Made by a program: the position numbers and the translations under genes. From NCBI GenBank assembly GCA_025363755.1, contig JANYLQ010000001.1:46364-110363 (forward strand): a stretch of 64,000 nucleotides of DNA, given 5' to 3'. Below, piece after piece: positions 1 to 8,516 of the stretch. Numbering within the stretch: the stretch's first letter is position 1; each line of letters opens with the position of its first letter. The stretch is from Hyphomicrobiales bacterium (GTDB taxonomy: Bacteria; Pseudomonadota; Alphaproteobacteria; Rhizobiales; Aestuariivirgaceae). The notes beneath the pieces were generated by a model, which was given only the letters and a program-made list of their open reading frames with translations, was not told the DNA's origin and searched no databases.

Positions 1-1383
1 AGCCTGCGCCCGGGTTTGCGTAAACGCCACTGTGGTCCGAGCGGTTTTGGTCAAATAGTCACGCCACTTACTGTGGGTAATGCAGAACAAGCATCTGAAA
101 TGTATGCTGGACGCTTTGCCTTTGCCGGCCAGATCATTGTTGCATCGCCAAGTGATGTCTTTGCGCAAAGCCATGCTAAGCCAGAATGGCGCAGCGCCAT
201 GGCAGGCTTGGACTGGCTCACCCATTGCAACGCGAGCAATCGCAACCTGCATGACCAGTATGCCATGCGACTGCTTCATTACTGGAGCCACTCAAAGCAC
301 GCTGCGACCGACATTGCGGCACAAACAAGAATTTTGATTTCACTTGCAACAGACGGCCAGATGATTGCGCGGCGTTGTGAGGCTTCTGATCAAGCCTTGT
401 ACTTTGAGATTGTCGCACATGAATTGAAAATTTTATTGAAGTTGAGTGCGGGGCATTCAGGACAAAGTCTAAACAAAGCCATTGCGTTGCTCTACTGCTT
501 GAATGGATTTCAAGGTCTCGGGCATTTGCGCGAATTGGCCTATGAACTGATTGAACGCAATCTAGACCGAGTCATTTTGGCAGATGGCGGCCATGCATCT
601 CGTAGCGCTCAAAACCTGATTATTTTTCTGGAACGGGTCATTCCCTTGCAACTGACCAAAACACCAATCATGCCCCCCTTTCTCTCACGCGCATTGGAAA
701 ATGGTTTGGCGATGCTTCACTTATTACAATGTGCTGATGGCAAGCTGACTGGTCTAATAACAGAGAATTATGATGCCAAACGGCTGCAGCGATTATTTGA
801 TGTTTGGCAAATTAAAATTCCAAAACTCAATTTAGCGCCTCAATCGAGCTTTGCCCGCATTGATCACGAAAAGGCAACACTGATTGCCGACACTTCAACA
901 AAACTTGGTCTTGATTTCTCCGACGGCAAACAGAAACTCGTGCAAACGCAAAGCTTAGAAAACGGACACACGAGTCCTGCCATTATGCAGACTGCGACTC
1001 AGGGCACGGTGTTGATGATGCAAAATGCTAATCAAAAACGAACCTGCTTCCTGTCTGCTGATGGTCTTGACCTTCGCATTGAAGACGAATTTGGCATAAA
1101 CGTCGTAGGTGAGATTTTGATCCAAGTTGCACTTGGCATTCGACTGTCATCTCTGATGGAGGGTCAAGCAGTCATGTTTGTTCTGCCCGATCAATCGGTG
1201 TGGCACCTGAAGCAACGCGGCGGAACTGTGCATATTCGCCAATCAAATGGGCACTATGAAATTCTTATCCTGTGCGATGGAAATAAGCTGGGAGGCAAGA
1301 TTAACTGGTCACTCAAAAAACAGGCGAAGGCCGTTAAGGGTCCGCGCAAAAAGCCAGAATTTGAGACGGGGTTGTTGATCTAA
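1..1383 (+). CDS. Heparinase II/III-like protein, 5' end outside window
   Basis: The frame is open from base 1, so the gene probably begins upstream of the window; an in-frame TTG at 16 is not a convincing start. The segment YAGRFAFAG near the N-terminus is typical of the heparinase II/III-like proteins encoded just upstream of purH in many alphaproteobacteria. An alpha-helical toroid-like region is followed by a shortened beta-rich C-terminal part ending in a basic tail. The C-terminal half looks compressed relative to the family as I remember it: the conserved block after the IADT strand is much reduced. Activity on polysaccharide is therefore uncertain. A 44-bp gap separates it from purH, so co-transcription is plausible. 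The family call is fairly safe; catalytic competence is not. Confidence 0.72.
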   Translation, partial: SLRPGLRKRHCGPSGFGQIVTPLTVGNAEQASEMYAGRFAFAGQIIVASPSDVFAQSHAKPEWRSAMAGLDWLTHCNASNRNLHDQYAMRLLHYWSHSKHAATDIAAQTRILISLATDGQMIARRCEASDQALYFEIVAHELKILLKLSAGHSGQSLNKAIALLYCLNGFQGLGHLRELAYELIERNLDRVILADGGHASRSAQNLIIFLERVIPLQLTKTPIMPPFLSRALENGLAMLHLLQCADGKLTGLITENYDAKRLQRLFDVWQIKIPKLNLAPQSSFARIDHEKATLIADTSTKLGLDFSDGKQKLVQTQSLENGHTSPAIMQTATQGTVLMMQNANQKRTCFLSADGLDLRIEDEFGINVVGEILIQVALGIRLSSLMEGQAVMFVLPDQSVWHLKQRGGTVHIRQSNGHYEILILCDGNKLGGKINWSLKKQAKAVKGPRKKPEFETGLLI

Positions 1384-1427
1384 ACAAACGGGTTTAAACG
1401 GCGGGTGCCTTAGGCTATGGCATCGTT

Positions 1428-3008
1428 ATGACTGAAAAAACTATCAAACGCGCACTGCTGTCTGTTTCCGATAAAACCGGATTATTGCCTTTTGCAAAGT
1501 CCCTTGCGGAGCTTGGTATTGAACTCCTTTCAACTGGCGGAACGGCTTCGGCGTTGCGAGCGTCTGGGCTGACCGTAAAAGATGTTTCAGAGGTAACGGG
1601 ATTTCCAGAAATAATGGATGGCCGAGTAAAAACGCTGCACCCAAAAATTCATGGTGGACTTTTGAATATTCGCACCAATGCTGAACATCAGAGCGCCAAA
1701 TCAAAAAATGGAATTGAAAATATAGATTTGCTGGTGGTGAACCTTTATCCTTTTGAGGCAACCATTGCCAAGGGTGCAAAGTGGGATGATGCCATCGAAA
1801 ATATTGATGTGGGTGGCCCAGCGATGATTCGCGCTGCGGCAAAAAACCATGACGATGTGACGGTGGTGGTTGATCCTTCTGACTATTCATTGATTGTTTC
1901 AGAGCTTGAAAAAAATGGCGCTGCAACTTTGCTCAGCACGCGGAAGAAACTTGCAGCAAAGGCTTTTGCTAGAACGGCTGCTTATGACAGCGCGATAGCT
2001 AGTTGGTTCAACAAACAATTGGGTGAGACGACGCCAGACTATTTCACGCTTGGTGGCAAGCTCCACCAGACGCTGCGTTACGGCGAAAATCCACACCAAT
2101 ATGCTGCCGTTTACAAAACCAATGATGGTCGCACTGGAATTGTTGATGCCGAGCAACTTCAAGGCAAAGAGCTTTCATATAACAACATCAATGATGCTGA
2201 TGCAGCCCTCGAAATGATCCGCGAATTTGACAAACCTGAGCAAGCGGCATGTGTGATTGTCAAACACGCCAACCCATGTGGCGTTGCTTTGGGAGCGACT
2301 TCGGTTGAAGCTTATCTCAAAGCATTGGCATGTGATTCCACCAGCGCGTTTGGCGGCATTTTGGCTTTCAACCGAGATCTTGATGGCAGGACGGCAGAAG
2401 AAATTTCCAAACTCTTTACTGAGGTTATTATTGCACCCGGTGCAGATGACGACGCGCGCCACATTCTATCTGCAAAGAAGAATTTGCGGCTGCTATTGCT
2501 TCCAGATTTGACCAAACAAAGTGCCGCAGCAACTGTAGTAAAATCCATTTCGGGTGGATTGCTGGTGCAAAGCTCAGACAGCATTTCGGATATGGAATTG
2601 AAAGTGGTGAGCAAGCGCCAACCCAGCCCACAGGAAATGTTGGACTTATGCTTTGCTTTCAAAGTGGCAAAGCACGTGAAGTCCAACGCCATTGTATTTG
2701 CGCAAAACGAAACTACAGTGGGCATTGGTGCGGGGCAAATGTCGCGGATTGATTCAACGCGGATTGCCGTCAGAAAGAGCCTTGATGCGGCAACCGCACT
2801 GGGCTTGAAGACACCGTTCGTCAAGGGTGCCGTGTTGGCCTCAGACGCCTTTTTTCCATTTGCTGATGGCATAGAGGCAGCAGCTGAAGCTGGTGCCACG
2901 GCGATCATCCAACCGGGCGGTGCGATGCGCGATGATGAAGTCATCAAGGCCGCAGACGCTGCGGGCATTGCCATGGTGTTTACTGGTGTTCGTCACTTCC
3001 GCCATTAG
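1428..3008 (+). CDS. purH: Bifunctional AICAR transformylase / IMP cyclohydrolase
   Basis: Catalyses the last two steps of de novo IMP synthesis in the cytosol: formylation of AICAR with 10-formyl-THF, then ring closure. The 526-residue length matches the family. The N-terminal cyclohydrolase (MGS-like) domain shows STGGTA near residue 36 and [10 protein letters not shown] at about 68-77. The C-terminal transformylase domain carries KHANPCG near 278, which holds the catalytic Lys-His pair. The ATG at 1428 gives the family N-terminus. No purine-pathway neighbour is present, but the heparinase-like gene upstream is its usual alphaproteobacterial partner. Confidence 0.97.
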   Translation: MTEKTIKRALLSVSDKTGLLPFAKSLAELGIELLSTGGTASALRASGLTVKDVSEVTGFPEIMDGRVKTLHPKIHGGLLNIRTNAEHQSAKSKNGIENIDLLVVNLYPFEATIAKGAKWDDAIENIDVGGPAMIRAAAKNHDDVTVVVDPSDYSLIVSELEKNGAATLLSTRKKLAAKAFARTAAYDSAIASWFNKQLGETTPDYFTLGGKLHQTLRYGENPHQYAAVYKTNDGRTGIVDAEQLQGKELSYNNINDADAALEMIREFDKPEQAACVIVKHANPCGVALGATSVEAYLKALACDSTSAFGGILAFNRDLDGRTAEEISKLFTEVIIAPGADDDARHILSAKKNLRLLLLPDLTKQSAAATVVKSISGGLLVQSSDSISDMELKVVSKRQPSPQEMLDLCFAFKVAKHVKSNAIVFAQNETTVGIGAGQMSRIDSTRIAVRKSLDAATALGLKTPFVKGAVLASDAFFPFADGIEAAAEAGATAIIQPGGAMRDDEVIKAADAAGIAMVFTGVRHFRH

Positions 3009-3423
3009 GGTGAGTTAAGACTTCCCGATGGCCTGAACAAGCCGATCCCCTAGCGGAACCTGATTATGTTTAAATCATTCCTCCAAATTACAAGCTCAAT
3101 ACATGCTGGGTGCAATGTGCGAGCTAAGAGGCTGTCGCTTAAATTTTAATCGGATGCAGAATTATTTTGGAACTGATCCACAGGCATTCGCGTTCTTATT
3201 GACGGCGGGATTAAAATTTATTGCCACCCCTGCTGCGATTTGGTTCGAAATATTGAAAAGCCAATCCGTTTATCAAAAACCTCTTATTCCCATTTTTATG
3301 CTAACTTGAAAATGGAAACAGACTTTATCGTCATTACATGGTCACCATCTGGTCACCGCAACTAAACTAAACAGCAGATTGTAATTTTAAAGTTTTGTAA
3401 GTCCTCAATCACACTTACTAAAC
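3009..3423. other. Intergenic stretch between purH and tRNA-Gly
   Basis: About 415 bases without a convincing gene. A 68-codon frame at 3103-3309 has no recognisable family features and is AT-rich like its surroundings. No clear U-tract terminator for purH is visible. The end nearest the tRNA holds a direct repeat, TGGTCACC twice with an 11-bp period (3339-3357), which is listed separately. The stretch could be the scar of an old tRNA-targeted insertion. Confidence 0.5.
3339..3357 (-). repeat. Direct repeat TGGTCACC x2, arm-site-like, downstream of tRNA-Gly
   Basis: TGGTCACC occurs at 3339-3346 and again at 3350-3357, an exact 11-bp period. Read in the tRNA direction it is GGTGACC-AGAT-GGTGACC, starting 67 bp past the encoded CCA. 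The spacing and the AGAT spacer match the repeat found after tRNA-Ala. GACTTA also occurs about 23 bp past the tRNA end, as it does near the other two sites. Inference: leftover arm-type binding sites of a tyrosine integrase that used tRNA-Gly. Confidence 0.5.
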
Positions 3424-3498
<75 letters not shown>

Positions 3499-3608
3499 TT
3501 GAGCGGTTGAAACTTGGTTTAGCGCTTCAACGAGCGCGTTATTGCCTAACTGAGCAGCAAATGCAATAGCATCGTTTAAATCCAATCAGACCAAGGTAAA
3601 GACCATTC

Positions 3609-4100
3609 ATGCCAGCCAGCCGCACAGAACTTTTTGCTTTGCTTGATAGGCTTGGCATCAAGACCAGAACATTTGACCACGAACCCGTTTTCACCGTGGA
3701 GCAGGCCAAAAAGGTTCATGAGGATGTGCCAGGCGGCCATTGCAAAAACCTATTTTGCAAGGACGAAAAAGGCGTTTTATGGTTGATTGTAGCACTGGAA
3801 GATGCGGTAATCGATTTGAAAGCAGCACCTGCTAAAATAGGATCAAGGCGTCTATCATTTGGCAAGCCGGAATTATTGATGGAAGTACTAGGCATTGAGC
3901 CAGGCTCCGTCACGCCGTTCAGCTTGATCAATGACAAAACCAACCGGGTGAACGTCATTCTCGATGAAGCCATGATTAAGTTAGACCAATTGAACTTTCA
4001 CCCCCTGAAAAACGATGCCACAACATCAATCACTGCCTCTGACCTTTTAACCTTCATCAGTGCCTGCGGCCATAGCCCGCGCATTGTGGCGGTGAGCTAA
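3609..4100 (+). CDS. Prolyl-tRNA editing protein (YbaK/ProX family)
   Basis: Free-standing trans-editing domain that hydrolyses mischarged tRNA-Pro, typically Ala-tRNA-Pro in the ProX (ProXp-ala) subgroup. The 163 residues match that subgroup. Visible features are the HCKNLFCKD block near residues 39-47, which corresponds to the family K-N-L-F/K-D motif, and the conserved SVTPF near 100. ATG at 3609 gives a normal N-terminus. It sits divergent from tRNA-Gly and 59 bp upstream of the thioredoxin-TPR gene. Confidence 0.93.
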   Translation: MPASRTELFALLDRLGIKTRTFDHEPVFTVEQAKKVHEDVPGGHCKNLFCKDEKGVLWLIVALEDAVIDLKAAPAKIGSRRLSFGKPELLMEVLGIEPGSVTPFSLINDKTNRVNVILDEAMIKLDQLNFHPLKNDATTSITASDLLTFISACGHSPRIVAVS

Positions 4101-4159
4101 AACTTGCGCTAAAGATTCACAATTCCCATCTAATTGGAATGAATGATAGGATTTCGAAT

Positions 4160-5071
4160 ATGAACGAAATGATTCTTGATGCCGCAGCCAGCACCGATGC
4201 GAATTTGATCAAGGACAGTGACACCAAGAATTTTATGGTGGATGTTGTCGAAACTTCAAGATCTGTGCCCGTGCTGGTTGATTTCTGGGCCCCATGGTGC
4301 GGCCCCTGTAAAACCCTTGGGCCCATTCTTGAAAAGCTAACACGTGAAGGCAAAGGCAAAATCAAACTTGTGAAAGTTGATATCGACAAGAGCCCGGAAG
4401 TGGCCAGCCAAATGCGCGTTCAATCAATCCCCGCTGTATTCGCCTTTGTTGATGGCAGACCTGTGGATGGTTTCATGGGCGCTCTTCCTGAATCACAGGT
4501 CAAACAGTTCATTTCCAAACTGAGCAAGATGGGCGGCAGGGCTGAACAGATTGAAGCAGCGCTGAACATGGCGCGTGAGTCTTTCGAGAAAAGAGAATTT
4601 GAGGCCGTTATCGAAATGGCAAACCAGATTATTGAGGTCGAGGCAACACAGGCAGAAGCCTATGCTTTGAAAGCCCGCGCCGAAATTGAACTGGGTTTGC
4701 TTGAATTGGCCGCACAAACCTTGGCCACCGTTCCGGTGGATAAAATGCAAGACGCCAACATAATTAGTGCCAAAGCCGCATTAGATCTGGCCTTGAATCC
4801 TGTTGATACGTCCGAGCTCAGCCGCCTTGAAGCGGTTATTGCAAAAACCCCAGATGATTTTGCGGCCCGTATTGAATATGCAGTCATCCTCAATGGCTCA
4901 AACCAACGTATTGAAGCCATCGACCAGCTGATTTATGTGATCCGCAAAGATCGCAGCTGGAATGATGATGCAGCACGCAGACAACTGGTTTCATTCTTTG
5001 AGGCCTGGGGGCCAAAGGACGAAGCAACATTGACGGGCCGCCGCAAGCTTTCATCCGTATTGTTCTCATGA
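4160..5071 (+). CDS. Thioredoxin-domain/TPR co-chaperone (CnoX/YbbN-like)
   Basis: An N-terminal thioredoxin fold with the redox motif WCGPC near residue 46 is followed by a helical TPR-like C-terminal half rich in ALKARAEIE-type repeats. The architecture and length of about 303 residues match YbbN/CnoX, a redox-sensitive holdase that passes clients to GroEL and DnaK. I prefer the ATG at 4160 because AGGA lies 8 bp upstream; an earlier in-frame ATG at 4139 has no such site. It is followed after 9 bp by the Lon-domain gene and then by Trm112- and DUF971-type genes, an operon order common in Rhizobiales. Confidence 0.9.
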   Translation: MNEMILDAAASTDANLIKDSDTKNFMVDVVETSRSVPVLVDFWAPWCGPCKTLGPILEKLTREGKGKIKLVKVDIDKSPEVASQMRVQSIPAVFAFVDGRPVDGFMGALPESQVKQFISKLSKMGGRAEQIEAALNMARESFEKREFEAVIEMANQIIEVEATQAEAYALKARAEIELGLLELAAQTLATVPVDKMQDANIISAKAALDLALNPVDTSELSRLEAVIAKTPDDFAARIEYAVILNGSNQRIEAIDQLIYVIRKDRSWNDDAARRQLVSFFEAWGPKDEATLTGRRKLSSVLFS

Positions 5072-5080
5072 GGATTAAAA

Positions 5081-5746
5081 ATGTCGATTTCGTCACGTTA
5101 TAGAGAACCAACTGACCTCCCCAAAACCATCCCGCTGTTTCCACTTGCAGGCGCACTTTTACTGCCGCGAACCGATTTGCCCTTGAATATTTTTGAGCCG
5201 CGCTATTTGCTCATGATCGAAGAGGCCATGAAAGGGGATCGGGTCATCGGTATTATTCAACCACAAGACAGTTCTGATGATGCCAAGCCTCAACTGGAAT
5301 CTGTCGGTTGTGCGGGTCGGATTACGTCCTACTCTGAAACCGATGATGGCAGGCTTTTTGTGACGATAACCGGGATTTGTCGTTTTGCCATTATGCAAGA
5401 AGTCGAAACATCAGCGCCTTATCGCCAGGCCAATGTTGATTATCGGCCTTTTGCTGTTGATTTTGTGAGCGAGACGGGCGCTCGCAGCGTGAACCGCGAT
5501 CAGTTGATCAAGGCATTCAGACAATATCTTGAAGCCAATGATATGAGTGCGGATTGGAACGAGGTTGAAGCGGTTTCGACTGAAGTTCTGGTAAATACGC
5601 TTTCCCTGCTTGCGCCATACCCTGCGCGCGATAAGCAAGCTCTTCTCGAAGCACCCGACTTGAAATCCCGCGCTGATGTTTTAGTTGCACTTACTGAATT
5701 AGCACTCGCCAAATCTTCATCAGGCCCCAGCCGCAGGATGCAATGA
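5081..5746 (+). CDS. LON peptidase N-terminal substrate-binding domain protein
   Basis: A free-standing homologue of the Lon N-terminal (PUA-like) domain, 221 residues, with no ATPase or protease domain. Diagnostic parts are the opening [19 protein letters not shown] followed by [12 protein letters not shown] near residues 34-45, and GCAGRI near 76. The role of such proteins is unsettled; substrate recognition in protein quality control is the usual guess and suits the upstream CnoX-like gene. It overlaps the Trm112-like gene by 4 bp (ATGA), so the two are probably translationally coupled. Confidence 0.92.
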   Translation: MSISSRYREPTDLPKTIPLFPLAGALLLPRTDLPLNIFEPRYLLMIEEAMKGDRVIGIIQPQDSSDDAKPQLESVGCAGRITSYSETDDGRLFVTITGICRFAIMQEVETSAPYRQANVDYRPFAVDFVSETGARSVNRDQLIKAFRQYLEANDMSADWNEVEAVSTEVLVNTLSLLAPYPARDKQALLEAPDLKSRADVLVALTELALAKSSSGPSRRMQ

Positions 5747-5931
5747 TGGAACCCCGCAAAGTTGATCCGAAACTACTCGAATTACTGGTATGCCCGGTTA
5801 CCAAAACGCGCCTAGAGTATGACGCGGGTAGTGCTGAATTAATTTCACGTGCAGCCGGGCTGGCCTACCCTATCCGCGACGGGATTCCCATCATGCTCGC
5901 TGGAGAAGCCCGCGAGATCAATCGTGAGTGA
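5743..5931 (+). CDS. Trm112 family small protein
   Basis: 62 residues beginning with the typical [17 protein letters not shown] block, then a central [16 protein letters not shown] segment characteristic of Trm112/YcaR proteins. Eukaryotic Trm112 activates several methyltransferases; the bacterial role is mostly undefined, though some act as methyltransferase partners. Only one cysteine of the usual zinc-ribbon pairs is left, as in many proteobacterial members. The start could be either ATG of the ATGATG at 5743/5746. Confidence 0.9.
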   Translation: MMEPRKVDPKLLELLVCPVTKTRLEYDAGSAELISRAAGLAYPIRDGIPIMLAGEAREINRE

Positions 5932-6280
5932 TGTTTGGCCGACTGAACTTCGGGTTCAGGATAGTGGTGCAAAATTGTTCGTCTCTTTTGATGATGGCAC
6001 CTCTTACACGTTGAGCGCTGAACTATTGCGGGTTGAAAGCCCAAGTGCTGAAGTCAAGGGCCATGGACCAGGGCAAGAACAATTAGTGTTCGGAAAACGG
6101 CGCGTGACCATTTCAAAAGCTGAACCTATCGGATCCTATGCGGTCCGCTTGATTTTCAGCGACACTCATTCGACCGGACTCTATACGTGGAATTACCTAG
6201 CCAAACTTGGCATGGGTGAAAAAGCGATCTGGCAAGCTTACGAAACCAAGTTGAAAAGCGAAGGAAAATCGCGTGATTAA
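5924..6280 (+). CDS. DUF971 family protein (gamma-butyrobetaine hydroxylase-like N-terminal domain)
   Basis: 118 residues from a GTG at 5924, which overlaps the end of the Trm112-like gene by 8 bp. The WPTELRV opening, the HGPGQ segment and the ending block [12 protein letters not shown] are hallmarks of DUF971, a small fold also found at the N-terminus of gamma-butyrobetaine hydroxylases and in ApbC/Mrp-linked proteins. Function is unknown; a link to iron-sulfur handling has been suggested for the family. A longer frame starting at 5849 would add a non-homologous leader that lies wholly inside the upstream gene, so I reject it. Confidence 0.88.
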   Translation: MSDVWPTELRVQDSGAKLFVSFDDGTSYTLSAELLRVESPSAEVKGHGPGQEQLVFGKRRVTISKAEPIGSYAVRLIFSDTHSTGLYTWNYLAKLGMGEKAIWQAYETKLKSEGKSRD

Positions 6281-6282
6281 AT

Positions 6283-6393
6283 ATTGTGCAAATTTTAAAA
6301 ATTGCATAATTATTAATCATGCGATCGTCATCGAAGATTCCTCTGATTTTAAATAATTAAAATATTTCATACAGTTACCATAATTTTTGAATC
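6283..6393 (+). promoter_or_regulatory. AT-rich upstream region of glnK with dyads (possible NtrC sites)
   Basis: A strongly AT-rich leader upstream of the sigma-54 element. It contains TGCAA-N10-TTGCA (TGCAAATTTTAAAAATTGCA) and GCAT-N11-ATGC, both dyads in the right place for an enhancer-binding protein. NtrC is the expected activator of glnK-amtB, but neither dyad fits its GCAC-N7-GTGC consensus well, so this is only a candidate. Confidence 0.3.
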
Positions 6394-6409
6394 TGGCACG
6401 CAACTTGTT
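6394..6409 (+). promoter_or_regulatory. Sigma-54 (RpoN) promoter for glnK-amtB
   Basis: TGGCACG-N4-TTGTT fits the -24/-12 pattern of RpoN promoters (TGGCACG-N4-TTGCW), with a perfect -24 element and one mismatch in the -12 element. It lies 34 bp before the glnK ATG. Sigma-54 control of glnK-amtB under nitrogen limitation is the norm in proteobacteria, which supports the call. Confidence 0.8.
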
Positions 6410-6442
6410 ATGCACAAAGCTGAACAAGAGAAAGGCTTGCCG

Positions 6443-6781
6443 ATGAAATACATTATTGCTGTCATAAAACCCTTCAAGCTTGAAGAGGTGAGGGAGGCTT
6501 TGGGCGCAATTGGCGTTCAGGGGATTACAGTTACTGAGGTAAAAGGTCATGGTCGCCAGCGCGGCCATACGGAGTTTTACCGGGGTGCTGAATACGCTGT
6601 GAGCTTTGTACCGAAGCTCCGCATCGAAGTTGCCGTTGAACAAAGTCTCGCAGCCAAAGTTGTCGAGGCGATTCAGACCGCAGCCAAAACTGGCCAAATC
6701 GGTGATGGTAAAATTTTTGTACTCCCACTCGAGTCAGCAACCCGCGTGCGCACCGGTGAAACCGGCGCAGCAGCGCTTTGA
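6443..6781 (+). CDS. glnK: Nitrogen regulatory protein P-II (GlnK/GlnB)
   Basis: The trimeric PII sensor of 2-oxoglutarate, ATP/ADP and glutamine status. From the ATG at 6443 the protein has exactly the canonical 112 residues and the standard start MKYIIAVIKPF. The T-loop GHTEFYRGAEYAV carries Tyr51, the uridylylation site. GDGKIFVLPLE near the C-terminus is the second PII signature. A start at 6410 would add 11 residues foreign to the family and overlap the promoter. Its position before amtB makes GlnK the better name: it blocks the ammonium channel when nitrogen is plentiful. Confidence 0.96.
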   Translation: MKYIIAVIKPFKLEEVREALGAIGVQGITVTEVKGHGRQRGHTEFYRGAEYAVSFVPKLRIEVAVEQSLAAKVVEAIQTAAKTGQIGDGKIFVLPLESATRVRTGETGAAAL

Positions 6782-6813
6782 TTTTTTTAAGAATTTCGGA
6801 AAGGAAAAATAAA

Positions 6814-8349
6814 ATGATAATGGCAAAACTGCCCAAAAGCCTGATGGCGCTGGGAACCGGCTTAGGGCTTGCGGCTCTTCTGCCCGCAACACAAGCCCTA
6901 GCGGCGGCAAGTGTGAATAAAGGTGATACGGCTTGGATGTTGACTGCAACCGCCTTGGTCGTGTTAATGACGGTACCAGGCTTAGCGCTGTTTTACGGCG
7001 GCTTGGTGCGTTCGAAAAACGTGCTGTCTGTACTAATGCAAGTAACTATCTGCTTCAGTTTAATCGCGGTCCTGTGGGTGTTGTTCGGTTATTCCCTTGC
7101 ATTCACAAATGGTAGTGGTGCGACTGCCGGTTTCATTGGCGGTTTGTCGAAGTGGGGCCTGTTTGGCATCACCACAAATAGCATGGCGGCAACCTTTTCG
7201 AAGGAAACCTACATTCCAGAATATGTTTATGTCATTTTCCAGCTGACATTCGCAGCCATTACCCCGGCCTTGATCGTCGGTGCTTTTGCTGAGCGTATGA
7301 AATTTTCGGCTGTGTTGTTGTTTTTGACAATTTGGTTTTGCTTCTCATATCTCCCAATGGCCCATATGGTTTGGTGGTGGGCTGGCCCAGATGCTTACAC
7401 TTTGAGTGCTGCAAACATCGATATGGTCAAAGCCAGTGTTGGTGATTCAGCGGCTGCAGATTTCTTGGCCAAATTGGCCGCCGCAACGACCGATGCCGAC
7501 AAAGCGGGCGTTCTTTCAGCTTACAATGACGCAGTGAACGCCGCCAATGGCTGGTTGTTCAACAAAGGTGCTATCGACTTTGCTGGTGGTTCAGTTGTGC
7601 ATATCAATGCCGGTGTTGCCGGACTTGTTTGTGCATTGATGTTGGGTAAGCGCGTTGGTTTAAACAAAGAACCTATGGCTCCGCATAACTTGACAGTAAC
7701 GCTTCTGGGCACTGGTTTGCTGATGTTTGGCTGGTTCGGCTTTAACGCAGGCTCAAACCTTGAAGCCAATGGTCTGACAGCTTTGGCTCTTCTAAACTCG
7801 ATCTTGGGTGCATCTGCTGCAGCTCTAGCTTGGGTTGCTGTAGAGTGGATGGTGCGTGGTCATGCCAGTTTGCTGGGTGCGGCTTCGGGTATCGTTGCCG
7901 GTCTTGTGGCAATTACCCCAGCTTGCGGTTGGGTTGGCCCAATGGGTGCAATCGTAATCGGCGCGGCAGCGGGTGTTATCTGTCTGCTTGCTGTAATCTG
8001 GCTTAAAGCGAAGCTTGGTTATGACGATGCACTCGATGTGTTCGGTGTACATGGCATTGGCGGCATCTTGGGCGCGTTGATGACAGGTATCTTTGTAAAC
8101 CCTGCCCTTGGTGGTTCTGGTGTGACAAACTATCTGGCCGTTGATACATCATCGACTGTTGCTGAATACGTGTTCTCAGCTCAGATGACGGCGCAAATCT
8201 ACGATATTTTTACAGCGATAATACTCTCGGGTGTTGTCAGCTTTATCGCATGTTTGATTTGCAAATACACAGTGGGCTTACGTGTTGATGAGCAATCTGA
8301 ACGTGAAGGTTTGGATATTTCAAGCCACGGCGAACGCGCTTATTCATAA
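6814..8349 (+). CDS. amtB: Ammonium transporter AmtB with enlarged periplasmic loop
   Basis: Inner-membrane trimeric ammonium channel, 511 residues. An N-terminal signal peptide (TQALAA) precedes about eleven membrane segments. The twin pore histidines are visible in VHINAG (about 262) and VFGVHGIGG (about 412). GGAAAGG lies 9 bp before the ATG at 6814. Roughly residues 192-250 form an Ala/Asp-rich hydrophilic insertion between two membrane segments, longer than the E. coli loop. Downstream of glnK by 32 bp and ended by a strong hairpin terminator. Confidence 0.95.
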   Translation: MIMAKLPKSLMALGTGLGLAALLPATQALAAASVNKGDTAWMLTATALVVLMTVPGLALFYGGLVRSKNVLSVLMQVTICFSLIAVLWVLFGYSLAFTNGSGATAGFIGGLSKWGLFGITTNSMAATFSKETYIPEYVYVIFQLTFAAITPALIVGAFAERMKFSAVLLFLTIWFCFSYLPMAHMVWWWAGPDAYTLSAANIDMVKASVGDSAAADFLAKLAAATTDADKAGVLSAYNDAVNAANGWLFNKGAIDFAGGSVVHINAGVAGLVCALMLGKRVGLNKEPMAPHNLTVTLLGTGLLMFGWFGFNAGSNLEANGLTALALLNSILGASAAALAWVAVEWMVRGHASLLGAASGIVAGLVAITPACGWVGPMGAIVIGAAAGVICLLAVIWLKAKLGYDDALDVFGVHGIGGILGALMTGIFVNPALGGSGVTNYLAVDTSSTVAEYVFSAQMTAQIYDIFTAIILSGVVSFIACLICKYTVGLRVDEQSEREGLDISSHGERAYS

Positions 8350-8373
8350 GCAAGCAAGTCTCTGAACGAACCA

Positions 8374-8405
8374 AGCGCTTCCGATCAATTCGGGAGCGCT
8401 TTTTA
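8374..8405 (+). terminator. Rho-independent terminator after amtB
   Basis: An 11-bp stem AGCGCTTCCGA/TCGGGAGCGCT with one G-T pair and a 5-nt loop, followed directly by a T run. It ends the glnK-amtB transcript 25 bp after the amtB stop. Confidence 0.9.
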
Positions 8406-8472
8406 TTTGCGTAAAGTCGTAAATTTACGGTGCCTTAACCCTATCCCTTCACACTAACATTAACCTTTTATT

Positions 8473-8495
8473 AGACCCCGCACAAAACGGGGTCT
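8473..8495 (+). promoter_or_regulatory. Hairpin in ftsK leader
   Basis: Perfect 8-bp stem AGACCCCG/CGGGGTCT with a 7-nt loop, 21 bp before the ftsK start. No T run follows, so it is not a standard terminator; it may shape the mRNA 5' end or be a protein site. Confidence 0.45.
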
Positions 8496-8516
8496 GTCAG
8501 CGTGTGGAGAATGGGC

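Noticed and set aside
2312..2974. 220-codon antisense frame in purH
   Set aside because: Shadow of purH codon usage; no start context or homology.
3103..3309. 68-codon open frame between purH and tRNA-Gly
   Set aside because: No ribosome site, no recognised domain, composition like the surrounding non-coding DNA.
8473..8495. Terminator upstream of ftsK
   Set aside because: Stem is good but no T tract follows on either side; amtB already has a terminator at 8374-8405.
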